Assembly (NCBI RefSeq): GCF_000264055.1
Contig: NZ_AJXL01000001.1
Span: 26,295 to 90,294, forward strand
Direction of reading: 5' to 3'
DNA: 64,000 nt
Source: Flavobacterium sp. ACAM 123
GTDB taxonomy: Bacteria > Bacteroidota > Bacteroidia > Flavobacteriales > Flavobacteriaceae
The notes beneath the pieces are model-generated. The model did not search any database, had not been told where the DNA came from, and worked only from the letters and a program-made list of their open reading frames with translations. This document shows positions 7,952 to 16,963 of the stretch, piece by piece. The position numbers were made by a program, and so were the translations under genes. Positions within the stretch are counted from its first letter, which is position 1. Every line of letters starts with the position of its first letter.

Positions 7952-9322
7952 TTAGTTTAATAGTTGATTTTGATCTTTTTCAGCTCTTGATAAGATTTTT
8001 TCAGGTAGGGACTTTTTCGCTTTTGCTCCCATCTTTTTTAGTTTTTCCACACTTATAATGAGGTTGCCTTTTCCGTCGACGAGTTTACTCATAGCGCCGC
8101 TATATTCTGTTTTAGTTTCGTCGATTTTCTTTCCAATTTTTATTAAGTCAGCCACGAAGCCTTCAAATTTATCATATAGGGCACCGGCTTGTCTGGCAAT
8201 TTCAAAGGCGTTTTCCTGTTGTTTTTGATTTGCCCACATGCTGTCAATTGTTCTTAGGGTAGCCAATAGGGTAGCAGGCGTTACAATTACAATGTTTTTT
8301 TCGAATGCCTTGTTGTATAAAGCATTGTCCTCATTCAGTGCCATGGCAAATGCGGGCTCGATAGGGATAAAAAGCAACACGAAATCTGGACTTTCTATCT
8401 GGTATAAATCCTGATAGTTTTTATTTCCCAGTTGATCTACATGACGTTTGATTGAGTTGACGTGCTCTTTTAAGTGACCGATTTTTAAATCTTCGTCCTC
8501 TTCGTTGATGTGCCTTTCATAAGCAGTCAAGGAAACTTTTGAATCGACAATCATCTTCTTGCCGTCAGGTAGGTTGATCACCACATCAGGGAAAACGCGA
8601 TTTCCTTCCGCGGTGGTAAAGCTTTGTTGTACCTCATACTCGCGTCCTTTTTCCAGACCTGATTTTTCTAGTACTCTTTCCAGTACTAACTCTCCCCAAT
8701 TTCCCTGCATCTTGCTGTCCCCTTTTAATGCCTTGGTCAAGTTGATAGTTTCCTTACTCATTTGGATATTCATTTCGCGTAAGCCTAAAATCTGTTGGCG
8801 CAAAGCCGCGTGGTAATCGATACTTTCTTTATGGGTATCTTCGATTTTTTTTCGTAATAAATGAATTTTGTCTTGCAAAGGAGATAGAATGTTTTTCATG
8901 TTTTCCTTATTCTGCTCCGTGAATTTATTCGATTTCTCGTCTAATATTTTATTAGCAAGATTCTCAAATTCTTTCGTGAATTTTTCCTGTAGTTTTTCTA
9001 CTTCGTTTTTTTGCTCTTTGTTGCGTTCCCACAGATTCTCAAAATCAACTTCTTTTTTAGACAGTTGGATTGCGAGGCTGTCTTTTTCGTTACGTATGGT
9101 TTCTTTCTCAAAGCTATTTTTATCGAATTGTTTTTCAAACGCTGTTCTGTCATTTATGAATTGTTCTTTTAATTGGTTGAATTGCGAGTTTGAAGCAATT
9201 AGCTTCTCTTCTAAACTAATTTTTTCAGATTTAAAACGGGCTGAGAATACTAGTTTGCCAACGAAAACACCAAGGCCTAAAGCACTAATAAATAACAATA
9301 TGAACGAAAACATAGTTGGCAT
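7952..9322 (-). CDS. rmuC: DNA recombination protein RmuC
   Basis: A 456-residue RmuC protein: N-terminal membrane segment (about residues 3-25), a long charged coiled coil to about residue 190, then the RmuC domain with GNWGELVLERVLEKSGLEKG, FPDVVINLPDGKKMIVDSKV and LFIPIEPAFAMAL. The family is a restriction-endonuclease-fold protein that limits inversions at short repeats. It is the first gene of a three-gene minus-strand operon with the small membrane protein and the thioesterase. Confidence 0.92.
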   Translation of the reverse strand: MPTMFSFILLFISALGLGVFVGKLVFSARFKSEKISLEEKLIASNSQFNQLKEQFINDRTAFEKQFDKNSFEKETIRNEKDSLAIQLSKKEVDFENLWERNKEQKNEVEKLQEKFTKEFENLANKILDEKSNKFTEQNKENMKNILSPLQDKIHLLRKKIEDTHKESIDYHAALRQQILGLREMNIQMSKETINLTKALKGDSKMQGNWGELVLERVLEKSGLEKGREYEVQQSFTTAEGNRVFPDVVINLPDGKKMIVDSKVSLTAYERHINEEDEDLKIGHLKEHVNSIKRHVDQLGNKNYQDLYQIESPDFVLLFIPIEPAFAMALNEDNALYNKAFEKNIVIVTPATLLATLRTIDSMWANQKQQENAFEIARQAGALYDKFEGFVADLIKIGKKIDETKTEYSGAMSKLVDGKGNLIISVEKLKKMGAKAKKSLPEKILSRAEKDQNQLLN

Positions 9323-9453
9323 AAAATGGTTTTTTTATTTTAAAAGTAAAAGTAAACAATATTATATCTTGGGCTAGATTTATTAATTAGAAAATAAAAA
9401 AAGCCAATAAAAAACAATCGTTTATATTGCCTTTGCAGCGGTGTCAGTAGCTT

Positions 9454-9831
9454 TTATTCATTCTCTGATTTCATGTTTCCTCGATCCTTGTGATTATCCT
9501 TTAGGGAGTTAGGGTAGCGATTCACGGTGATATCTGAGTTTAGGTCTTCGTTCTCCACTGTTTTCATTGCTTCTGCCTCATTAGTGACTCCTCGACGCAA
9601 GCTTGCGTTTTCATTATATTTGCGTTCTTCATCAGGAATAGGAGTAGTTAATCCATCAATATTTCGGGCTCGGTGTACAGTCGTTTTATTTCCTTCGGTA
9701 TCAATTTCTATTTCGTCCGTTAGAATAGAATCTGGCGCTTTTTCCATATCTGATGGTTGCTTTGCTTCAGAATCTTCATTACTATTATGTGCATAGAACT
9801 CTTTTTTTGAGGTTGTATTTTTATTTTCCAT
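9454..9831 (-). CDS. hydrophilic, probably disordered protein of unknown function
   Basis: A 125-residue protein with no hydrophobic segment and no cysteine, rich in Asn, Glu, Asp, Lys and Ser. It looks intrinsically disordered throughout. I do not recognise the family. It is a single gene transcribed on the minus strand, separated from rmuC by about 130 bases and divergent from the pseudouridine synthase. Coding is likely because the frame is uninterrupted and composition is clearly protein-like, but the reverse frame at 9527-9796 is also open, so confidence is moderate. Confidence 0.55.
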   Translation of the reverse strand: MENKNTTSKKEFYAHNSNEDSEAKQPSDMEKAPDSILTDEIEIDTEGNKTTVHRARNIDGLTTPIPDEERKYNENASLRRGVTNEAEAMKTVENEDLNSDITVNRYPNSLKDNHKDRGNMKSENE

Positions 9832-9965
9832 GATGTAAAATTGTACGAGTTTTTATTTTAAAATCAAAAAATAGCACTTTTAGACGAAGGAAGTAAATCA
9901 TTTAACATCTCTTTTAGATTGTTAAAATGTAATGAATGGATATTTATATGCTAATAAAACAATAC

Positions 9966-9973
9966 TATCTTTG
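9966..9973 (+). promoter_or_regulatory. Bacteroidota -7 promoter element
   Basis: TATCTTTG matches TAnnTTTG and lies 25 bases before the start codon of the pseudouridine synthase at 9999. Confidence 0.5.
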
Positions 9974-9998
9974 TGTTTGATAAAATTAAATAAAAGCA

Positions 9999-10565
9999 AT
10001 GTCCCATCAGCATTTCATTCTTCATAAACCATACGGTTATTTGAGTCAGTTTATCTATGAACAGAAACGAAAAAAGAAATTGCTAGGTGAATTGTATGAT
10101 TTTCCTAAAGGAACGATGGCAATAGGGCGCTTAGACGAGGATTCGGAAGGGTTATTGTTACTCACCACGGATGGGATGATGAGTGAAATCATTCGCTCTA
10201 AAAAAGTAGACAAAGAATACTATGTTCAGGTGGATGGCATTATTCATCAGGAAGCCATTGAGAAAATGAAGTGCGGTGTGGAAATAGGTTTCAACGGAAC
10301 CAAATATGTTACAAAAAAATGTGAAGCTTCTTTGATAAATGAACTTCCTGCCTTTGGTGCCAGAGGTAAAAAAATACGTGACGCACGGCACGGACCCACT
10401 TCTTGGGCTTCGGTAACGGTAAATGAAGGCAAGTTTCGCCAAATACGTAAAATGACTGCGGCAGTTGGATTTCCTACCCTCAGACTGGTTCGTGTACGAA
10501 TAGGAAATGTATATTTGAATGATTTACAGGCTGGAGCAGTAATTGAAGTTGAAAATTTCCAATAG
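9999..10565 (+). CDS. rRNA pseudouridine synthase (RluE/RsuA family)
   Basis: A 188-residue RsuA-family pseudouridine synthase without an S4 domain, as in RluE. The catalytic Asp is in GRLDEDSEGLLLLTTDG, preceded by the family opening HKPYGYLSQF. The C-terminal EGKFRQIRKMTAAVGFPTLRLVRVRIG motif is typical. RluE modifies U2457 of 23S rRNA in E. coli; the exact target here is inferred. It is followed by trmL on the same strand, 76 bases away. Confidence 0.88.
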   Translation: MSHQHFILHKPYGYLSQFIYEQKRKKKLLGELYDFPKGTMAIGRLDEDSEGLLLLTTDGMMSEIIRSKKVDKEYYVQVDGIIHQEAIEKMKCGVEIGFNGTKYVTKKCEASLINELPAFGARGKKIRDARHGPTSWASVTVNEGKFRQIRKMTAAVGFPTLRLVRVRIGNVYLNDLQAGAVIEVENFQ

Positions 10566-10641
10566 TAAAAGTCAATGGCAAGGGCAAAAAATAAATTATA
10601 TACCCCAACTTTAAAATTTCTAACCTCTAACTTAAAATCAC

Positions 10642-11094
10642 ATGTTAAACATCGTCTTAGTAGAACCCGAAATACCCAATAATACCGGAAATATTGGTCG
10701 ATTGTGTGTAGGTACCGGAAGTCGCTTGCACTTGATACATCCTTTTGGTTTTGTAATCAATGATAAAAACTTAAAACGATCAGGATTGGATTATTGGGTA
10801 CATCTTGATGTTACTGAATATCATAATTCAGACGAATGGATTGCTCAAATTCAAGACACTTCACGTGTTTTTTTAATGAGCTCCCATGCCGAAAAATCAT
10901 ATTTGGAGATTGAGTTTCAAGACGGAGATTGGTTGGTTTTTGGAAAAGAAAGTAAAGGATTAAGTGAAGAATTTTTAGCTAGATTCGAGAATCATCTTAA
11001 AATTCCGATGTCAAACTTGATTCGGAGTTTTAATATCGCTAATTCAGTTGCTTTTGTTATTGGCGAAGCCAAAAGGCAAATTATGCTCAAGTAA
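10642..11094 (+). CDS. trmL: tRNA (cytidine/uridine-2'-O-)-methyltransferase TrmL
   Basis: A 150-residue minimal SpoU/TrmD-knot methyltransferase. The three SPOUT motifs are clear: EPEIPNNTGNIGRLCVGTG (8-26), LVFGKESKGLSEEFL, and IPMSNLIRSFNIANSVAFVI. TrmL methylates the wobble nucleotide 34 of tRNA-Leu isoacceptors. Length matches the family. It directly follows another RNA-modification gene. Confidence 0.92.
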   Translation: MLNIVLVEPEIPNNTGNIGRLCVGTGSRLHLIHPFGFVINDKNLKRSGLDYWVHLDVTEYHNSDEWIAQIQDTSRVFLMSSHAEKSYLEIEFQDGDWLVFGKESKGLSEEFLARFENHLKIPMSNLIRSFNIANSVAFVIGEAKRQIMLK

Positions 11095-11208
11095 TACAAT
11101 AGTAGCAGAAGTTGCAAAGGAACTGTATTGTTAAGAATGCGTTTTATATTTTTGAGTATGGCATTTGCATGTTTCGACAAATAGTACTCCTTTTAAAAAT
11201 CCTTTTCT

Positions 11209-12596
11209 ATGATTGATAAAGTTTCTTTACGAAGTGAGATTTTTAGACATTTAGATCGTTTAGTGACGGCTCCGGTAGCCTATTCCTTGCATAAAAGCTG
11301 GAGTTTTATCATTTTACTCTATAAAAAGGAAGGGACTCTGGGTCAGCTTATTTCTCGCTTTAAAGCTAACCAAAGCTATCTTAATATTGGAGTAGGGGTT
11401 TTGTATTCTCTAGGATTTCTCCATGAGAAAGAGAGATAAAATATGAGATTGTAATGCATATTGAGGGCACTTTGGTTGGACCAGCTTCAGTGCGATTAGG
11501 TATGATCGGTATGTTTCATAAATTTTTTCTGGAGATATCCTTCGGACCTGAGGAATCTCATAAGTTCCCTGATAATTTTAAAACCATGTTGGATTTCTTT
11601 GTGCATTTAGTCTGGTTTACCTTAAAGGTCAGAAATTATTTACTCAGGGAAGTGGGATTGTTTTTTGCCAAAAGAGCAGCCGCTTATGGTGTGACGGTTT
11701 CTTATTCGCCAATTCGTTGTAAAATGAATAATGTGCTTTTTGGCAATGCTCGTATTTTAAAGACGGTTGCCGACGCGGAAGATGAAGTTCATGTACACCT
11801 TGAAATGAACGTTTGGAGAAGCAGTTACACATATGAGTCCTATTTTAAAGTGGTGGACAAAATCGCTATGAAATTATTTAATTTGCCCATAGAAGATCAG
11901 TCAAAAAGGGTTCTAGATAAGGGTTGCGGCAATGTAGCCTTTTTAGAACATGTCTTCGCCGTAATCGAAAGGCAAACGTTAAAAGGTCAGATGCTGCCTA
12001 ATTAGCCGCTATTTCTAGCTGGTGCAGACTATAACCAAGCGGCTCTAAAAGTGACTCGAGCTAATCTGATTAAAGCCGATATTTGGGCCAAAGTTATTTG
12101 GGCAGACATAGGTCGTCCCGACTTGTTAGCGGATGACTTAATGGAAAATTACGGTATCGATTTAAAAGATTTATTGAATGTAAGAACCTTTCTAGACCAC
12201 AATAGGATTTGGGAAGAACCAAAGCACATTAGTATGGACAGAATAAGTCAATCCACTGGAGCTTTTGCACATAAAGGAAAGCGAGTGAGTAATAATCTGG
12301 TGGAGGATAATCTTGTGGAGCATTTTAATAAATGGTCTCCCTATGTTAGGAATTTTGGTTTGCTCATGATCGAATTACACACCATTCCGCCCAGTGTAAC
12401 AGCTACAAATCTTGGAAAGACGGCTGCAACGGCTTATGATGCGACCCATGGTTTTTCAGATCAATACATCGTGGAAATCTCCGTCTTACATAAAGCAGCT
12501 GCCGAAGTGGGATTGTATCCTGACAATCAGTATTTTAAGCGATTTCCGGATTCGAATACTGCTACAGTGAGTATTAATTTATTGAAAGGAAAGTAG
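11209..12596 (+). pseudogene. degraded class I SAM-dependent methyltransferase (AprA-like)
   Basis: Three fragments form one decayed methyltransferase gene. Fragment 1 (11209-11439) is the N-terminal helical part. Fragment 2 (11454-12005) starts in a different frame, with roughly 70 residues of the expected protein missing between them. Fragment 3 (12051-12596) is in the same frame as fragment 2: only an in-frame TAG at 12003-12005 separates them, and translation would continue PLFLAGADYNQAALK. The SAM-binding glycine motif reads LDKGCGNVAF, with Val where a Gly is expected. The protein resembles a family I recall as AprA-related methyltransferases in Flavobacterium. Nonsense mutation, deletion and frameshift together argue for true decay rather than a read error. 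Confidence 0.75.
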
Positions 12597-12689
12597 AAAA
12601 TAATTAGTGTTCCGTTTTTTAGTGTCCAGTCTCAATTATCGAGGTTGGAGTTTTTTATTATAAGTTTCAACTCTAGTTTTTACAATAAG

Positions 12690-12790
12690 GCTAACGCTCA
12701 GTCCTATAAAAAGTTTCACACCCAGTTTTACACCCAGTTCTATAAAAAGTTTCACACCCAGTTTCACACCCAGTTATTACATCCAGTCTC
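12690..12790. repeat. degenerate tandem repeat (unit about 12-13 bp)
   Basis: Within about 100 bases the phrase TTTCACACCCAG or TTTTACACCCAG recurs at least five times, with CTATAAAAAG interspersed twice, so a compound unit of about 37 bases is itself duplicated. The stretch ends in the GC-rich palindromic sequence near 12787-12815. The open frame across it only encodes the repeat and is not considered a gene. Confidence 0.7.
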
Positions 12791-12818
12791 CTCCTCCTGC
12801 GGAGGGGGCGGGGGAGGA

Positions 12819-13604
12819 TCACACAATCACAAACTTCCCTTTATTTGAATCAAAAACAATATGTTCATCTTTGAATAGGGTATTGAAAGTTCCTTTGGAA
12901 ATAAAATTGCAAGGTTCGTCTTGAACCACAGTTTCGGGAGTCATAATGATCATTTCATCGCTCAATTGTATGGCCATATCGATATCATGGGTAGAAAACA
13001 GAATGCATTTATTTGTTTCCTGAGTGAGCTTTTTCAAGAGTTTGAATAGCGACACTTTATGTAAGAGATCCAAATGGGTAGTAGGTTCGTCTAAAATTAT
13101 TAGTGGAGTGTCTTGTGCGAGAGCTCGAGCAACTAATGCTTTTTGTAATTGACCATCACTGATTTCATAATGTTTTTTGGTTGCCAAATGACTGATTTGA
13201 GTCAGTTCCATCGCTTCGTTAACCCTGGCAATATCAGTTTCCGTCAGTTTTCCAATCCAATTAGTATACGGCTGTCTTCCTAAAGCAATCAGCTCGAAAA
13301 CAGTCAAATTGCTAGGCGGTAACTTTTCGGTTAGCACCACACTTAGGTTTTGAGCTACCGTCAAAGCATCTATTTCATGAATGTTTTTTCCGTTAAGTAA
13401 AATAGTTCCTGAAAGCGGTTTTTGAATCCCGGTTATTGTGCGAAGCAAAGTTGATTTTCCAATTCCATTGGCACCAATTAAAGCAATTAGTTTTCCAGAT
13501 TTTAAATTCAAGTTTAGGTTTTCGGCAATAATAGTAGTCTCCGCTTTGGAAGTATAGCCAATGCTTAGATTTGATGTTGTAAGTATGTCTTTATTACTAT
13601 TCAT
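12819..13604 (-). CDS. btuD: ABC transporter ATP-binding protein, probable vitamin B12 importer
   Basis: A 261-residue FecE/BtuD-type ATPase. Walker A is GANGIGKST at about residues 43-51, the signature motif is ISDGQ in place of LSGGQ, and Walker B reads LIILDEPTTHLD. It powers a type II importer with the FecCD-type permease at 14340. Assignment to cobalamin rather than iron-siderophore is inferred from the divergent cobalamin riboswitch and BtuB receptor. In the transcribed direction it is separated from btuC by a broken GxxExxY gene. Confidence 0.82.
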   Translation of the reverse strand: MNSNKDILTTSNLSIGYTSKAETTIIAENLNLNLKSGKLIALIGANGIGKSTLLRTITGIQKPLSGTILLNGKNIHEIDALTVAQNLSVVLTEKLPPSNLTVFELIALGRQPYTNWIGKLTETDIARVNEAMELTQISHLATKKHYEISDGQLQKALVARALAQDTPLIILDEPTTHLDLLHKVSLFKLLKKLTQETNKCILFSTHDIDMAIQLSDEMIIMTPETVVQDEPCNFISKGTFNTLFKDEHIVFDSNKGKFVIV

Positions 13605-13763
13605 TTGTATAACTCATAGTTTTTTAGACACATAGAAACATAGGCCTTTATTGTGTCGAGATAATTATAGATTTGAAACTAGGTCTCAAACATAGTAAAA
13701 CAACATAATTCTATAGTTTCAATGTGTTTTGTTTTTATTAAATTTTATTTCAACAAACTGGGT

Positions 13764-14177
13764 TTAATTTTCTGGCAAATTTTTAAAATATTCATTTACA
13801 AAAGTTTTGTGTCCGTCTTTAAAAATATTAAAACAATTGAAATTTATAATAATTCCTTTTTGGAGCTTTTAAAAGTTTCATATAAGTTTGAACTTGAGCT
13901 TCAATTATGGGATTTAATTGTAACATCGATTTTAGCTCTACAACCAGACAGTTGTCTATAAATAGATCACATCTAAAATCAATTTCCAACTCTCTATTTT
14001 TATATATCAAAGGGACTTTCATTTTTGAAATGAATTTTATTTTTCTTAATAGTAATTCTTCTTTCAAACATTGATGATAGACACTTTCCAATAATCCTCT
14101 TACTATAGCTTTATGAACTTCTATAGCTGCACCAATAACTTCGAAGGTAGTTCATTTAAATATTTTTGAGTAATCAT
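13764..14177 (-). pseudogene. GxxExxY-family protein, two frameshifts
   Basis: The open frame 13828-14091 encodes the centre of a GxxExxY protein (SVYHQCLKEELLLRKI, ELEIDFRCDLFIDNCLVVELKS). Both ends continue in other frames. Upstream, a start at 14177 gives MITQKYLNEL, and the loss of one base near 14143 restores EVIGAAIEVHKA. Downstream, one extra A in the A5 run near 13857 breaks the frame, and the ancestral reading continues to a stop at 13764. The two shifts cancel, giving about 138 codons, which fits the family. Function of the family is unknown. It sits inside the btu operon. Confidence 0.72.
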
Positions 14178-14339
14178 TTCCAGTATTTTAGTTTTTGCTA
14201 TGAACCCCTTCTTGGGCTTGTCTATCTCAACCTTTTTATTCGCGTAAAGTTAAGCCTATCTTTTTATGTGTTTTTTAAAAAAAAAACATTTGTATTAAGC
14301 TCTGTAGCCAAAAGTATTTTCACCTCATTTAATTAAAAC

Positions 14340-15371
14340 CTATCCAATCATTTTTCGTTTTCTAACTAACAACCATATAACAATCGGTGCTCCAAAAACA
14401 GAAGTAACAGCATTAATTGGCAGTGTAATATCTCCTCCAGGAACTTGTGAAATACTGTCGCAGATAAGCATGATACTCGCTCCAAAAAGTAAAGTACTCC
14501 AAAATAGTATAGTGTGGTTACTGGTTTGAAAAACTAATTTTGCAATATGTGGAACTGCGAGTCCTATGAAGGCAATGGGACCCGCAAAAGCAGTGATACT
14601 CCCTGCCAAAACACTGGTAGCAAAAATAATGATAAGCCTTGTTCTTTTATAATTTAACCCTAAACTACGGGCGTAATTTTCTCCTAGCAACAGCGCATTT
14701 AATGGTTTGATACTGAAAAGACTTAGAATGAGTCCAATAAGTACACAAACCAATAAAATGCCAATGGATGTCCAGGATAAATTACCTAAGTTCCCTAAAG
14801 ACCAAAAGGTGAATTTTTGCAACTGTTCAGCGGTACTAAAATAAGTAAGTGTTCCCACAATTGCGCTTGTTAAACTGCCGAACATCAGCCCCACAATCAA
14901 GATAGCCATCGTGTCTCGCAAGCGATAAGAGACTGCTAAAACGGCCATTAAAACCAAAAAACTTCCAAGGCTTGAAGCCAATACAATTCCGTAGGAGGAG
15001 AGCATTATGGCAGTAAGAGATTGCGGTAAAAATGCGGCTCCAAGAATCACTGCAGCAACACCTAAACTAGCTCCTGAACTCAGTCCTAAAACGTAAGGGC
15101 CAGCCAAAGGATTCCTAAATAAAGTTTGCATCAATAACCCACTAACTGATAATCCCATACCCACTAATATTGCGGCAATGGCTTTGGGTAATCTATAGTT
15201 TACGATGATATAGTCCCAGGTTTCTTTGCTCGTAACTCCTCCGGTGAGACTGTTAAATACTTCTTTTAGGGGTATGGAAACAGAACCCAAACTAAGGTTG
15301 ACCATAAACAGGCAACCCATTCCAATGGTGAGGATAGTGAAGAGAGCGGTATTTCGATTTGTATGATTCAA
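14340..15371 (-). CDS. btuC: FecCD-family ABC permease, probable vitamin B12 importer
   Basis: A 343-residue polytopic permease of the FecCD/BtuC family, with about ten hydrophobic helices. Family landmarks are RLPKAIAAILVGMGLSVSGLLMQTLFRNPLAGPYVLGLSSGASLG near residues 60-105 and GPIAFIGLAVPHIAKL near 270. It starts one base after the stop of the binding-protein gene, so the two are translationally coupled. With the ATPase at 12819 and the receptor at 16964 it forms a cobalamin uptake system; substrate is inferred from the riboswitch. Confidence 0.85.
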   Translation of the reverse strand: MNHTNRNTALFTILTIGMGCLFMVNLSLGSVSIPLKEVFNSLTGGVTSKETWDYIIVNYRLPKAIAAILVGMGLSVSGLLMQTLFRNPLAGPYVLGLSSGASLGVAAVILGAAFLPQSLTAIMLSSYGIVLASSLGSFLVLMAVLAVSYRLRDTMAILIVGLMFGSLTSAIVGTLTYFSTAEQLQKFTFWSLGNLGNLSWTSIGILLVCVLIGLILSLFSIKPLNALLLGENYARSLGLNYKRTRLIIIFATSVLAGSITAFAGPIAFIGLAVPHIAKLVFQTSNHTILFWSTLLFGASIMLICDSISQVPGGDITLPINAVTSVFGAPIVIWLLVRKRKMIG

Positions 15372-15372
15372 T

Positions 15373-16515
15373 TTATTCTAATTTCTGAAAGAAAAAAAGC
15401 GTGTGGTTTGGTACTAATTCTGGATGGAAAATCTTTATGAAATCTTTTAAAACCCAGTCTGGACGGGTAGGAGACCATTCGAAATAGAGGATACCTCCTT
15501 TTGCTCCTTTATTTACAGCATACGAATATACTTTTTTATTTTTAAATGATTCAAATTCCTGATAATGCGGATTGCTGTCGCTCATTTGTTTTAAAGAAGA
15601 AAAATCACCGGGGGCAATCCAGAATTCAGCTTGCTGCGCTTTTTCTAAAATAACCTCAAAAGGCAGGGATGCACTGCCAGTACCTTTCGAGTCTTTCCAT
15701 AAATAATCCGCTTGAGCATCTTTTAAAAATAAAGCTGCCCAACTTTCGCCTTGCGGAACATACCACTGATCTTGAAACATTGCTCCACTAAGAACCGTTG
15801 GTTTTCGTGTCGCTTTTTTGGCTAAAGCCAAAGTGGCATTGTATTCTTTTTCAATTTCGATAAAGACTGAATTCGCCTTCGAGTCTAGTCCATATAAAGC
15901 GCCAAAAAACTTAATCCATTCGGCTTTTCCAAGAGGAGATTGTTCCGTCCAATCTCCATTGAACATCACTTTTAAACCACTTTTTTGTAAAATATCTAAA
16001 GAGGGATTGCTGTTGTTTAGTCCGAAACCAACAATCAGATTTGGCTGCATATCAATTAGCACTTCGGTATTTAGATTTTCGTTTTTCCCCACTTCTCTTA
16101 CCTTTCCAGCATCAATGCGTTTTCGCGTTTTTTCAGAAGAAATATAATCGGTATTCGGGAATCCAACGAGCGTATTCTCAACACCTAACATTTCTAATGC
16201 TGGAACGTGCGTGGTCGAGGTTACAACTATAGATTCTATAGGTATTTGGATTGTGGTAAACTGCTTGATGCTATCTGGAATAGTTCCGTTTTTTTCTTGT
16301 AAAACATAGATAAAATTTTCTTTGGCTCCAGGCCAAGGCGTGGTAATTTTAACAACTGAATAGCCATTATACCTATAGATTTCGAATCCTGTAGCATATT
16401 GAATTTCATTTTTTACGGTTGCCGTTTCAGCGCTATAAATTTCCTTTTTATTTTTGCATCCGATGGCAAAAAAGGCAACAACAAAACAGTGATTTTAATT
16501 AGATTTTTTTCTTAT
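15373..16515 (-). pseudogene. btuF: cobalamin-type ABC substrate-binding lipoprotein with damaged start
   Basis: A periplasmic binding protein of the BtuF/FepB type. The frame is open from 16494 to the stop at 15373 and encodes a lipobox-like AIGCKNKKE followed by a two-lobe protein, but there is no ATG, GTG or TTG in frame before 16191. A start at 16191 would remove the signal peptide and about 100 residues. In the next frame the sequence reads NLIKITVL, as expected for the signal peptide. Inserting one T near 16480 (GTTTTGTTG to GTTTTGTTTG) joins the two. No start codon is visible upstream either. I read it as a broken btuF, or an assembly error. Confidence 0.65.
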
Positions 16516-16599
16516 AAAATAGATTTCTAGGAGTTGCAAAGGTAATCTTTAATTACCTTTTTAAAAATCAAATTTTATTTTTTATTCGGTGGATAAAGC

Positions 16600-16607
16600 T
16601 ATATTTG
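16600..16607 (+). promoter_or_regulatory. -7 promoter element for the cobalamin riboswitch transcript
   Basis: TATATTTG matches TAnnTTTG. It would start transcription near 16613-16616, just at the 5' edge of the riboswitch. Confidence 0.5.
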
Positions 16608-16615
16608 CAGCCGTA

Positions 16616-16860
16616 TTGAGGTTGCTGTTTTGTGATTTAAAACGGCATTAAAAGGGAATCAAGTGCAAATTTAGGAACTACGAAGTTAGATTTAGGAATG
16701 TAAATTCCAAACCGTAATTCCAAATTAAAATTCTTGAGCTGTACCCGCAACTGTAAGCTATTAAGCTTGTTGTTATCTACAAAACCACTGTTTCGATTAT
16801 TTGAAATGGGAAGGTAAACAACAAGACGCAAGCCAGGAGACCTGCCTTTTACATCGTGTA
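16616..16860 (+). ncRNA. cobalamin riboswitch
   Basis: The leader of btuB contains the conserved core of the adenosylcobalamin riboswitch in order: GGGAATC and GTGCAAAT near 16654-16670, GAGCTGTACCCGCAACTGTAA beginning at 16736, CCACTG near 16785, GGGAAGG near 16808, and the B12 box AAGCCAGGAGACCTGCC at 16830-16846. Between it and the start codon at 16964, the stretch from GGGAAAAAAG (about 16871) to CTTTCTTCCC (about 16905) can fold and may be the expression platform. It should repress btuB when B12 is abundant. Confidence 0.95.
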
Positions 16861-16963
16861 TCAAACTTTCGGGAAAAAAGGTTTGGGTATGGGTTATTTC
16901 ATACTTTCTTCCCATTTTTAGTCATGTAACGGCAAGAGTCGTTATTAAAAATGTTTTATTAAA

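Noticed and set aside
8868..9377. 169-codon plus-strand frame over rmuC
   Set aside because: Serine/phenylalanine-rich antisense shadow of the RmuC coiled coil.
12690..12790. possible CRISPR array
   Set aside because: The units are about 12 bases, directly adjoining and degenerate, with no spacers and no cas genes nearby.
12645..12848. 67-codon plus-strand frame over the minisatellite
   Set aside because: It only translates the tandem repeat (YKKFHTQFYTQF-like) and has no family support.
16637..16915. 92-codon minus-strand frame
   Set aside because: It is the complement of the cobalamin riboswitch, which explains the conservation.
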